NCBI GenBank assembly: GCA_014529385.2 | Contig: CM043953.1 | Coordinates: forward strand, 75,959,372 to 76,023,371 | Length of the DNA stretch: 64,000 bases | Direction: 5' to 3' | DNA from: Adiantum capillus-veneris | Lineage: Eukaryota; Streptophyta; Polypodiopsida; Polypodiales; Pteridaceae | In this document: positions 1 through 9,841 of the stretch, piece after piece | Layout of the letters: each line of letters opens with the position of its first letter | Numbering within the stretch: the stretch's first letter is position 1 | Translations under genes and position numbers: made by a program | The notes under the pieces: model-generated | The model's input: the letters and a program-made list of their open reading frames with translations, nothing else | Databases searched by the model: none | What the model was told of the DNA's origin: nothing

Positions 1-307
1 TTGAAATGACGCCCTGATGCAGCACTTGCAATGAGTTCTGCCAAGGGCCAAAGGATCAACATGTTTATGAAAACAGACAAATACTGAAAAAGCTCTAAAT
101 CAAAGGTCCAAAGCTATCCCAACTCTTATGCACTACTAGCCATCTACCTAAGCCTTGATCTGACATTCGTTTTGGAACTGGAAAAACAAGGATATGGCCA
201 AGCCCTAGAGCATCTTGGAGCTTACTTCCCCCCCCCCCCCAAATTTCTGGTCACAAAGCAAGAAGGGACAACAAAATCGATAATAATATATGTCCAATAA
301 AACTCAC

Positions 308-363
<56 letters not shown>

Positions 364-1230
364 GAAGAAGAGTATTTTAACGTCGCAGGAAACCTTGAAG
401 ATCTATCCGACGAGGAGAGTTGAACTCAAGACCTGTTATTCAAGAGGGAGGAGGCCAAGCCTAATGTCGTGTGCTCTCAGTGATGTGACCTGCCGACCTG
501 ATCAGACCACATCAACCTCTGCTTGCCCGCATCATTAGACGCAGGCTGGAGTGTGTTTCCTCTCAATTGTTTTAGTTTCCAATTATTTGGTTTGTATCTT
601 CATTTTTTATTATCCTCGGTTGGTTGTTTGTTGCTTGTTTTCACGTGCTTCTTCCTTGGTACATGGTGTATGTGGTTGGGCGCATGTGCATGGGTGGGTT
701 TGTTTTATCTGACTTGCGTCGGTGGGTTTGTGAAGCTTGTCTTGACAGTTTGGCTTTGACTCATCTTGTTCTGGGTTGGTTTTGGTTTTCTCCTTGTTTT
801 TTGTCTTTGTTCATTTTTTTGTTTTCGGCATCTATGCTGGGATTGGTGCTCTACTGTCTCTACCAGGACTTCCGCTGCTGGACATTTTCAGAAGGGCCTT
901 AAGATTTCCTTTATGGATTCCTTGACACTAGCTTCAACAGTTTTGATTTACACGAGACACCTTTATCAAGTGGACTGTCTTCTGCATTGATAGCTCTTAC
1001 TTGGCAGCTCCAGTTTTGTGTACTCGCCGGTTTTTCCTCATCATCTCCATCGAGAGATTTCTTGGTGATGATAGTGATTCTTATCTCTCATCTTCGTCAT
1101 CCATAGATACCCCTCTTCTATGGTTTCACAGTTCCACGAGTCCAGATGGTGCAGGTAGTGGGCTTTTGCCCAACATTGAACAGCTGTCTTTAACCAGCAA
1201 GCCATTGGCAAGGAGGTAAAATCACTGCAA
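1..1230. other. No recognisable gene; simple repeats only
   Basis: I see no supported coding region, transposon domain or RNA gene here. The stretch holds a C-run (about 228-240), an AG microsatellite (309-361) and T/G-rich sequence at 540-840. Short open frames at 523-990 are rich in Phe, Leu and Cys and look like low-complexity translation, not protein. It is probably decayed flank or the distal part of an LTR element reading on the minus strand. Confidence 0.5.
309..361. repeat. (AG)n microsatellite
   Basis: Uninterrupted AG dinucleotide run of about 53 bases, followed by GAA triplets. A C homopolymer of about 13 bases lies 70 bp upstream. Confidence 0.97.
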
Positions 1231-1239
1231 CAATCACTG

Positions 1240-2050
1240 AACTGATCTGAAACAACAAACACTCGAACTTGAAAGAGAGAAACACCTCATAGTAGACGAG
1301 AGACACGGAGTGCCGGAGTTCCACTCCCAAAAGCATTGGCCCCAAAGTCTAGCACCCTTTTGGTACTTAATTTTATATTAAATACTCCACGGAGTACAGC
1401 TTCCGGGAAGTCACTCTGTGAATAAAGGCATCAAATACAAAAGTCAGCGCCCCCAACACCGAGACTACACTAATCTCTAATGGATGTCTCAAGGGCACTA
1501 AGATTACATACCCAAGCAATCACACGCAATTAAAAATATTCAGTGGTTGGCACATCACAATGCAACACAAATGCTCACATATGCATGTTACAAGACATAG
1601 AAACATAAAGTCGTCGATGAACACTCCCCCCGCAAATAACCATCCAGGTCCGAGCCATAAGCTATTCAACGACTCCCTCCCACAAAAAAACCTAAAAAAG
1701 TCCGGGCCATGAGATATAGAGGCTTTTACAACCAAACACACCCCAGATCGCAGCCTGTGTCGTACCACTACTCAGACTTCTTAATAATCCCCCCGTAAAT
1801 AACCACAAGGGTCCGAGCCATGAGTAAAAACAACACTTTTCAAACATTCAATACTCCCCCCGCAAATAACCACAGGGGTCCGGGCCATGAGTATGTGCAA
1901 GCATTCTTAAACATCAATTTTCTTCAATACTCCTCCTTGGAGTAAATCACCAAACATTGAAACCAGTATTAAAACCACAATCAAACAATTCAAATCGGCA
2001 CCAAGACAAGTTTAAAATAGATACCATCCATTTCAAACAGGATCACCAGA
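1240..2050 (-). mobile_element. Element X: 3' end/LTR of a minus-strand LTR retrotransposon
   Basis: Read on the minus strand, this stretch has several purine tracts of the form GCGGGGGGAGT followed by LTR-like sequence. At 1320-1372 it contains the motif seen in the other LTRs of this window (AAGTACCAAAAGGGTGC, then TTTGGGGCCAATG). I cannot place the LTR ends exactly and see no coding domain of the element, so its superfamily is open; the shared motif suggests relatedness to the gypsy LTRs nearby. Confidence 0.5.
1621..1893 (-). repeat. Four dispersed purine-tract units
   Basis: Units at about 1621-1661, 1671-1715 (degenerate), 1787-1824 and 1851-1893 share, on the minus strand, the order GGCCCGGACC, then GGTTATTTGC, then GGGGGGAGT. 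Three units have a GGGGGGA core typical of a polypurine tract just before an LTR. Spacing is irregular (about 50-120 bp), so this is not a simple tandem array. Confidence 0.8.
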
Positions 2051-2057
2051 TAGGTTC

Positions 2058-2454
2058 TCAACAAAAAAAAAAAAAAACAGCATAAGCTAACTGAAAAAGC
2101 ATTCCCAACATCAACAGAGCTCGAAAAGACGATTGGCTTTCCATCCTAAAATGTACACCAAAATAAGGTTGTAGCTGATCGTGGCATGGTCCATGAGCTC
2201 TTGGACAGACATTGTGCTTGTAGCGGTAATAGCAATCACACTCGGCCTCCAAGGTTATCAACTCGAGAAGAGACACCTATTGAAAGATGACCAAAGATTA
2301 CAAGTTGTGATCAGCTAGGGTTTTTATGGCAAGCATTTCAAAATATCCCACTTTGCCACAAGCTGCACTCCGAACGAAGATATCAAAAGGCATATAACTT
2401 TGTGCAAAAATTTTCTTGAAAGCTTGCCAAGTCCTTGGAGTGTGCGGTAGTTCA
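2058..2454. other. Unassigned flank between X and the D remnant
   Basis: A 15-base poly(A) run at about 2062 and a weak minus-strand open frame are present, with no domain that I recognise. On the minus strand the frame of the D chromodomain runs on into this stretch to 2298, but the residues after about 2455 no longer resemble the end of the related elements. That point is therefore taken as a breakpoint. Confidence 0.4.
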
Positions 2455-2602
2455 AAAATATGAGGAATATCTGCCAGGCCCTCCTCCTCCATCCATTTTG
2501 CATCCAATGCCAGATAGTTCTTAAACTTGACTAAATACCGGCATATCACTTTACGTTTTATTTTCCTTTCCTTGTGAGCCATTATCTGTTCTGGAACGAG
2601 AA
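2455..2602 (-). pseudogene. Element D: chromodomain end of gypsy pol (distal fragment)
   Basis: The minus-strand frame reads ILVPEQIMAHKERKIK followed by YLVKFKNYLALDAKWMEEE. This is the C-terminal chromodomain of a chromovirus-type gypsy polyprotein, which would guide integration to marked chromatin. It aligns by eye with the chromodomains of E, G and C in this window. The upstream part of the same gene lies at 12784 and beyond: the frame is cut exactly at the B-type solo LTR (TSD GAGAA at 2598-2602 and 12784-12788). After HIFEL the protein no longer resembles its relatives. Confidence 0.85.
2598..2602. repeat. TSD GAGAA of the B-type solo LTR (left copy)
   Basis: GAGAA directly precedes the LTR start TGTCACGTGACA and recurs directly after the LTR end at 12784-12788. 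A perfect 5-bp duplication shows that the solo LTR inserted into the D pol gene. Confidence 0.92.
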
Positions 2603-2632
2603 TGTCACGTGACACATCCAACCCTATGTGTC
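2603..2632 (+). repeat. B-type solo LTR, first 30 bp
   Basis: Starts TGTCACGTGACA and runs up to CCTATGTGTC, where element C interrupts it. The LTR resumes at 11326. The same start is seen at the ends of the H LTRs (51915, 55185, reverse) and in the B 3' LTR at 55545. Confidence 0.9.
2628..2632. repeat. TSD GTGTC of element C (left copy)
   Basis: GTGTC lies immediately before the C 5' LTR and again immediately after the 3' LTR (11321-11325). Confidence 0.95.
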
Positions 2633-4096
2633 TGTCACCAGCATGTGACTACTATCTATCCTTTTTGTTGAATTTATTTACTTTCACTTTTTGGAAACAC
2701 CCCTCGGGAAATCTAACTGCCCTGCATTGCATAGCTAGTGTGGAACTGTCCAGAGGGAGTCCAGGCCTGAGGGCAAGAGAGCACTAAGGTTGGACAAGGA
2801 CTATGGTTAGCCAAGTGGGGTCATTGACTAGCCAAAGTGGAATCCTTTGGTACAGAGGCTACATTTCAATTCTGGATGTGGCCGCAGTGTACAAAGAGGG
2901 TCGGATGACCTAGAAAGATACAATGGCAGCATCTCCTAAAATTTAGGGAACTGCTATTTTGGGACCTGAAAATGTGTTGACGTCATTACCTCCGGAATGA
3001 CAAGGGGAACATTTTCTTACTCTGCCGTGAAGTCAACTGGGCAACCGGTTGGGATATTTTTAGGCGGCAACCCCGAAACGGGAAAATGCTTGTAAATATG
3101 CCAAGTGGCACCTTCTGGTGCACTTGCCTCATGAAACAAGAAGTGGCGCTGAATTTGAAGGAGAGAGAGCCTCATTTTCAGATTTTGTCACAGGTTAAGA
3201 GCTATGGAGTGCTTGCTTTCCCTCCTATGTACAGTGCGGTGCCAGGAGTGATGCCCTGCACGCTACGCACTGCCCTCTCTCTCCCCTTTGGCAGTATGTT
3301 ATGCCCCTCTAGTGGGCTCTTCATTTGACCAATGTACAGTTGTGTGGGTTCATGCGCGATTGCCGAGGCAAGAACCTCTTGCACAGGTACTGGATTAGCT
3401 AGCGGCTAATCCCCCCCCGCAGGTACAGGTGAATTCGGAGAGGTTTCACGCCAGAAATCTCGTCCGATTCAAAGGGCAAGTAGCCCTACAGGTGCGGGAG
3501 CTCGAGGGCTTGCTACGGATGCGACCGGCACGTGAAACGGAGCCCGAAACAGTGAATTACAGCCTGCTGTGTATTTTTGCAGGTTTAGGGTTTTGGCCCT
3601 AAACGGACCCTAATACCCCCAGGAGGTTCGGGGACGCAAGGGGACCGCTGTACAGGTGATCTGGCGCATTTTCAGGGCTGAAAACAGAGAATTCAGCATG
3701 CTGCAGATCCTCGCCAGGTTTTGCAAAGTGCCCGTATGCGTCGGGAAAGTCAGTCAATGCGTGGGAATACTGACTGTGAAGGGTTCTAGTACAGTTATGC
3801 TGCCGAAATCGGGCTGGAACAGTGGAAATTCAGCCGAGTTTATGCGGGGCAGCTTGTAGGGAACCACAACGTTTATTCCCTCTTTTGAACAATAAAGAAA
3901 TACCGAAAGGGGCGCCTAAGTTAGGGGCCAATCTGGTGTCGGTCTACTCATACAGGTGCAATGTAGCAGCCTGTATCCCTCTCCTTTGTTGTGTCTTGAA
4001 AGTACAGGTAAAATAGACGACTAATAATGGGTGAAAGCTAAATCAAGGTTTGAAGTAAAGTCTACCGCGCTTTTTGGATTGAACAGGCCGGTTTCA
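2633..4096 (+). repeat. Element C 5' LTR
   Basis: Starts TGTCACCAGCATGTGACT and ends CCGGTTTCA. It matches 9842-11320 nearly base for base apart from a 13-bp gap near the start, a 2-bp gap near 3980 and about 22 substitutions, mostly transitions. An AATAAA followed by the shared motif AAATACCGAAAGGGGCGCC occurs at about 3891-3920, which marks the likely poly(A)/R-U5 area. Confidence 0.95.
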
Positions 4097-4115
4097 TGGT
4101 TCCATCGACGGGATT
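4097..4115 (+). other. Primer-binding-site candidate of element C
   Basis: TGGTTCCATCGACGGGATT follows the LTR end directly and begins with the TGG expected of a site pairing with a tRNA CCA end. It is not the initiator-Met site seen in G and H. The tRNA is not identified. Confidence 0.6.
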
Positions 4116-4204
4116 AAATCACTTTTTCCCATAGAAGTGAGCCTTGGTCAGTTTTGGGCTTGAAGACACAGGGGATCATAGACCAGACACAGGGAATTGC
4201 AATT

Positions 4205-5104
4205 ATGGCTGACAGACCAGATGATGTGACTGAAGAGGTTTCCTCTTCACAGGGTCAACAGACACATGAAGTGGGTGAGTCGTCAAGACCACCACAGACA
4301 GATGACGATATATTCAGGACCCAGTTAGCTACTGCTCTGGCTATGTTCACACAAGTAATGCAGAACCCGAGGTTTTTAGCCTTTCTGCAACCTCTTGTTC
4401 CGTCTCAGCAAGTTGGGTCACTGGATCATATTCAAAAGCCTGTTAAGGCTCGAGCACATGTGATTCATACCGCACAGTCAATGGAAACACCTGTACACTT
4501 GACGGAGAACATGCAGTCTCCACAACCTATGCCTAAGGTGCAAGAACAGGTGGCTGAGATGCCAGTCTTTCAGGCTGTACCAGTTCAGCCCGCCACCTTT
4601 CAGCAACCTATAGCTGGTTCTAATGGGCAGGGAAGCAACCTACAGGCTATGCAACAGGTCTTCCCACCACCTTCAGTACACCTTGGCTATTTTGGAGGTG
4701 GATCCGTATTCCAGAGCATGGCTGGTCATGCACCTGGAAATCAGTTTTACACGCCAGGAACAGTGTTTGGGGGTGCTCAAACGATGATGCCTAACCCCAT
4801 GTACAGTGTCATGGGTATGCAACCAGGGTTTCAAAGCACTCAGGGCCAATTCGGGATGCCACAGGCAAATTTTGGTATGGCTGGAATTACAAATCAGCAG
4901 CCAAATATGGCATTTCCAGGTCAAGTTAATAGCGGCCAAGGAACACAGATGAACCCTAATAGTGTTCCCATGTTTCAGTCACTTCCATATGACAATTTAA
5001 CGCCGCTGGAGAGGCCAACTCCGTACAAAGAAGGTGGCAAAGGTGTGTCATTCACGACCTTTACAGGGTTTGATGACAGGAAAAAGGCTCTCTCATTCCT
5101 CTAG
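4205..5104 (+). pseudogene. Element C Gag, N-terminal part
   Basis: About 299 residues up to the first in-frame TAG. The first 270 residues are rich in Gln, Pro, Met and Gly (a tract with MQQVFPPP and repeated GMQ/NFGM-like segments) and are probably disordered. The conserved capsid-like region begins at about residue 280 (GKGVSFTTFTGFDD) and continues past the stop into 5105-5450. Gag would form the cytoplasmic particle that packages element RNA. The stop falls inside the capsid-like domain, so an intact capsid protein is not expected without readthrough. Confidence 0.85.
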
Positions 5105-6604
5105 CAGTTTGACAAGGCCTATGCAGGGGGAAACTTTACAGAGGCTTCAAAGGTCCGCAAGGCAGCCACTTTCTTGATAGGGAATGCAGGACAATGGTGG
5201 ACAACTTTATTGCTTCAAGGGCAAGCTCCGTCCACATGGATTTACTTTAAGCAGATTTTTGCAGCAACATGGTTATCTCATGACTTTGAAGCAGATGTCA
5301 TGACAGAATGGCACCAGCTAAATGCTGCCACTTGCACAAATCTGGATGATTACAATCAGAAGTTTTGGAAAGCTCTACTTCCAGTAACTTCCTATAGGTT
5401 TGTGCCATTGACAGAACAGATTGAAAAATACTGTTGTGGCCTACCTAAAGGATTGAGAAAGTACTGTACAAAGACTAAAGTCACTACTTTGACGCAGCTC
5501 ATCGAGGTAGCAAACACTGGCAATGGTTTGCTCAAGGGAGAAGATTGTGAATTTAACACTGGCGTCAAGGCAGGATCAGGCAAGAAAAATTCAGCCAAGA
5601 AGCACGTTCCCAATGAGGCTCCTAAAGGGACTCAGGAGTCAGCCAACGCAGGGAAAGATAAAGCTACGGCTGAATCAGAAAAAGGACCAGCAAAGAAATG
5701 GAAAAGACGTTTTCCTCGCAAGTCAGAAGAGCAAAAGAAGGTCCTGAGCACAAAGAACAAATGTTTTATATGTGAGCAGCCTGGCCACATTGCTTACAAT
5801 TATCCTACAAAGAAAAGGCCAGCTAATTCTGATGACAAGGAAGACAAGAAAGGAAAGAAGCCCATGGCTGGTCTAGTGCCAGATATGGTGGGTGACAAGC
5901 CGAATTCAGATGCAAGTGAGCTTTGCAGAGCATGGGGAAAGGTCAGGGATAAAACACTGCTTATCTTCTTTGATCCAGGTGCCAAAGCCAACTTTATTTC
6001 CCCAGAATTGGCTTCAAAGTTGGGAGCCAGACCTGAAGAGATGGGGTATACAGCAGAGGCAGGTTTGGCATGTCCTGGCCATACAGAGGCTGTGACACCC
6101 ATCATTGGAAAGTTGCGTCTACATATCCAGTCCTATGTAGATGCTGAAGAATTTTACATCATGCCACTGGACGGATGTGATGTGTTGCTAGGTATTCCTT
6201 GGTTATTTCGTGTACAGGGAATCATGGATGCCTACAACAAAAAGATCACTGTACAGAGCAGGGGAAAGACTCACATTCTGGATGTAAAGCTTAAAGGGGA
6301 GTCTATTCCTACTGTATCAGCTTCTGCTATTACTTCTGTAATGAAAAAGCATCTTTCTGCGTACTTGGTTTTTGCACGTGAAGTGTCAGATTGTGATGAA
6401 TCAAATTTATCTGTGCTAGATAAAGAAAGGTCAATGTTTTTACAACAGTACAGTGACTGTTTTTCCGATTCATTACCGTCTCAATTACCGCCAGAGAGAC
6501 CCGAGGACCATGCGATAGATTTGGTGCCAGGCAGTAGCCCACCAAATAAGCCTCTGTACAGGGTTAGTGCGGCTCAGCAGAAAGAGATAATGGGCCAAGT
6601 ATAG
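5105..6604 (+). pseudogene. Element C Gag C-terminus, zinc knuckle and protease
   Basis: It continues the capsid-like domain (GNAGQWWTTLLLQG, then the NLDDYNQKFWKALLP region), then a Lys-rich linker and a zinc knuckle at 5762-5803 reading CFICEQPGHIAYNYP. Its last cysteine is replaced by Tyr, so the CCHC motif is incomplete. An aspartic protease follows, with FFDPGAKANFISPELA at about 5968-6015. The usual D-S/T-G triad reads D-P-G here, whereas related copies in this window read D-G-G or D-E-G. The second half of the protease contains DVLLGIPWL (about 6178-6205). It ends at TAG 6602 just before the reverse transcriptase. Confidence 0.88.
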
Positions 6605-8095
6605 GAGTTGTTAGAAAAGGGGCTGATTCAGCCCAGTTCATCTCCATTCTGTTCTCCAGTGTTGTTGGTGCAGAAAAAGGATGGCTCATGGCGTATGTGC
6701 ATCGACTACCGTGCACTGAACAAGAATACCATCAAGAATAGGTTCCCTATACCTAGAATTGATGATATTATGGACAAATTAGAAGGAGCAGCTATGTTTA
6801 GCAGGATAGATCTAAAGAGTGGGTACCATCAGATCCGCATTAGATCAGAGGATGTGCACAAGACTGCTTTTAGAACGACGTTTGGCCTTTACGAATTTTT
6901 AGTGATGCCCTTTGGTCTCACAAATGCTCCTGCTACGTTCAATAGGATGATGGACAGAATTTTCCATCCACACCAGCAGTTTGTTGGTACATTCTTTGAT
7001 GACATGATAGTCTACTCAAAGAATGAAGAGGAGCATAGGCATCACTTGGCCATTGTGTTCAAAGACCTACGCAGTCATAGGTTGCTCATCAATGCAAAGA
7101 AAAGTGAGTTTTTTCTGGAAGAGATTCACTTTCTGGGACACATTGTCTCAAAGGATGGTGTCAGAATGGATCCTGCAAAAGTTGAAGCGATCAAGTCATG
7201 GCCAAATTTGAAGACGGTGCATGATGTCCGAAGCTTTTTGGGACTATGCTCCTATTACAGAAGGTTTATCCGAAATTTCGTTGAGATTGCTTCACCTTTA
7301 CATGCTCTTCAAAAGAAGGCAGTCACCTTTAGATGGACACAGAAAGAGATTTCAGCTTTTAATCTCTTAAAGGAAAAGATGACTTCAGATCCAGTCATTG
7401 TGTTGCTAGATCTTAGGAAGTCATTTGTGGTCCAGTGTGACGCCTGCGGTAGTAGCATTGGTGCAGTGCTAATGCAAGATGGCAGGGTAGTAGCCTATGA
7501 GAGCAGAATTTTGCAAGGGCCAGAGATGACCATGCAGGTCTATGAGAAAGAGTTACTGGCTGTGATTCATGCGCTCTTAAGTTGGAAACACTACTTGCTA
7601 GGTGCAGATTTCGTTGTCCAAACGGATCATCAGACCTTGCGATACTTCTTGACACAAACAAAGTTATCTGAGAAGCATATGCGATGGGCAAATATCTTGT
7701 CCATGTTCCATTTTCAGATTGTGCATGTGGAAGGCAAGAAGAACGTTGTGGCTGATGCCTTGTCAAGGAAGCCACAAATTTCAGCTGTGTCGATTCCTTA
7801 TCATCATGAACTTGATGATATGAGAGAACAGTATGCAAATGATGAAAATTTTGCAAGGGTCTTCGAGCAACTAATGGATGGACAACGTCATGAACACTAT
7901 CTTCTTAAAGACGGATTCATGATGATGCATGGCAGATTGTGTGTCACAAAGCCATTGCGACGCAAAGTTATGGAAGAGAGTCATGTCCCACCGTATGCAG
8001 GGCATCGTGGTATCGATGCTACAGTTAAAGCGGTTGAGACATTCTTCTATTGGCCTACATTGAGAAGGGATGTGGATGCCTTTGTGCGAGAATGA
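6605..8095 (+). pseudogene. Element C reverse transcriptase, RNase H and integrase zinc domain
   Basis: The reverse transcriptase has [38 protein letters not shown] and the catalytic box FFDDMIVYSK (about 6990-7020). RNase H follows ([38 protein letters not shown]). The integrase HHCC domain (SHVPPYAGHRGID, then FYWPTLRRDVDAFVRE) begins at about 7975. The frame is stopped by TGA 8093 where related copies have the first Cys of the HHCC motif (SCLVCQK or NCLVCQK). The enzymes would copy element RNA into cDNA in the particle. The catalytic residues that I can see are intact. Confidence 0.93.
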
Positions 8096-9268
8096 CTAAT
8101 TTGCCAAAAGGTCAAGTTTGACAGGCAAAAGGCACCAGGGTTATTGCAACCACTACCTATTCCAGATAAACCATGGGAAAGTATTGCTATGGATTTTATC
8201 TTTGATCTTCCGAGAACGCAGACAGGAAACGATGGTATTTGGACCATTATTTGCAAATTCAACAAACAGGCTCATTTTATTCTTGTCAGGAAGAAGATAA
8301 AGCCAGATCAGATGGCACGCTTGTTTATGAGCAATATTTTCAAGTATCATGGCATGCCATAGTCGATTGTTAGCGACCGTGATCCACGCATGACAAGTTT
8401 GTTCTGGAGAGGTTTGTTTGAGAATATGGGCACCACGCTCAAATTCTCTTCGTCATTTCATCCTCAAACAGATGGGCAGCCAGAAGAGGCAAATTCTACT
8501 GTCCTAGATCTGCTGAAGTGTTATGTGTCAGAGCATAAAGGAAAGTGGGAGCAGTATTTGCCATTGGTGGAGTATGTATACAATAATACAGTGCATTCAT
8601 CAACTGGCAAAGCACCCTTTGAGATAGTTGAAGGTGGCAAGAAAGTTCCTCCCATACTGCATACAAAGGACAAGATATTTGAAGCAGATAAGTATGTTCA
8701 GGACATGGATGAAATGTACAAGAAGGTCAAAGTGGCCTTAGAAAAGACTCAGGCAAAGCAAAAGAAAGCAGCTGATCGTCACCGTCGTGAAGTGGTATAT
8801 TCACTTGGTGATTGGGTGCTTTTACGCTTTGAAAAGGCAAGGTTAAAGAAGATGAAGGGCAAGGAAAGACTGTTTCCAAAGCTCAACATGCGTTACTATG
8901 GGCCTTTTCAAGTGTCCGACATAATCAGTGATGTTGCATATAGGCTGAAATTGCCTGACAGTTGGAAGATTCACAATGCATTTCATGTGAGTCTTCTCAG
9001 ACCCTATGTGGGTGATGTGCCAGAAGATATGCCAGCTGAAGATCAGCCGGAAGTCGAGGAACTTGACGAGATCTTGGTCCCTGAACAGATTTTGGCACAC
9101 AAAGAAAGGAAAGTGAAAGGCAAGGTTGCTAGGCGTTACTTGGTAAAGTTCAGAAACTATCCACCAATGGATGCTAAGTGGATGGAAGAAGGTGAACTTG
9201 TAGAGTCACCAACTCTGTTATCACTTTACCTTGAAGCCTTCGGTTTGCAACCTACCTTGACCCCTTGA
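8096..9268 (+). pseudogene. Element C integrase core and chromodomain
   Basis: In frame with the upstream part. The integrase core shows the three acidic positions: MDFIFDLP (about 8189), SDRDPR (about 8372, just after TAG 8360) and the Glu of TDGQPEEAN (about 8470-8495). A GPY/F-type module follows (YYGPFQ, then [12 protein letters not shown]), and then a chromodomain ([37 protein letters not shown]) ending at TGA 9266-9268. The conserved second acidic motif sits right behind the last stop, so no strand-transfer-competent integrase is expected from this copy without readthrough. Confidence 0.92.
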
Positions 9269-9829
9269 GTTTCAAAGCTACATGGATTGTCAGTGTGACA
9301 ATGGCTTCTGAAACAAATGATGTACATGGTATTTAAAGTGAGCTCAAATGAAATACCTGTTACATGAATGTTAGAGCTGTACAGATTGTCAGTTTGGCAA
9401 TTGCTCTTATGGAATGTCCAAAAGTTTGGTTAGTGCTATAGAAGTGAGTATTTCTTGTCAGTTTGTCAAGGATACAGTGATTGCTTCTATTGAAGAGTAC
9501 ATGTGTAACTGCATTCTTAAACTGTCAGTTTGGGTATGCTCGAAAGTGTTACGGGATCCAACGTGTACTATAACACAGTGGCAAAATGTGCAGCTACCAT
9601 TTTGTCATTGGAAAGTTAGTGACTCAAAGCAATGGCAGAGTGCGTAGCTACCACTATGTCATTGGGACAGGGTTCACACGCAGGCAATACATGAGTCGAC
9701 AAGGTGTTGAATACACGAGGGTTGACAATGAGCATGTATGTGTCGTACATGTGTCGACAGGTGTTGAATACATCAGTGTTGACTAGGAGCATGAACGACA
9801 TAGATGCAAACGAGGACGTTTGAGATTTC
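9269..9829 (+). other. Element C 3' non-coding spacer with short direct repeats
   Basis: Between the pol stop and the purine tract there is no gene. The spacer holds internal duplications: two TGTCAGTTT-type units near 9390-9530, two units with GTAGCTACCA or GCAGCTACCA near 9585-9660, and two units with GTGTTGAATACA plus GTTGACWA near 9695-9785. Confidence 0.7.
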
Positions 9830-9841
9830 AAGAGGGGGGTA
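9830..9841 (+). other. Polypurine tract of element C
   Basis: AAGAGGGGGGTA lies directly before the 3' LTR TGTCACCA. It would serve as the plus-strand DNA primer site. Confidence 0.9.

Larger units (their letters stand above)
4205..9268 (+). pseudogene. Element C Gag-Pol polyprotein, one frame with four stops
   Basis: A single frame of about 1,690 codons runs from ATG 4205 to TGA 9268 without a frameshift. It is broken only by TAG 5102-5104, TAG 6602-6604, TGA 8093-8095 and TAG 8360-8362. Three of these fit CAG to TAG changes, judged from the surrounding residues. I chose ATG 4205 (MADRPDDVTEE) because the frame upstream to 4154 has only a TTG. The product would be the structural and enzymatic polyprotein of a gypsy retrotransposon. 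Fusing Gag and Pol in one frame is common in chromoviruses. The parts are described separately below. Confidence 0.93.

Noticed and set aside
523-990. Overlapping plus-strand open frames rich in Phe, Leu, Cys, Trp
   Set aside because: They come from T/G-rich low-complexity sequence, overlap in different frames and show no domain.
3086-3384. Short open frames inside the C 5' LTR (and copies at 10308-10606)
   Set aside because: They lie in LTR sequence, are duplicated by the 3' LTR and have no family features.
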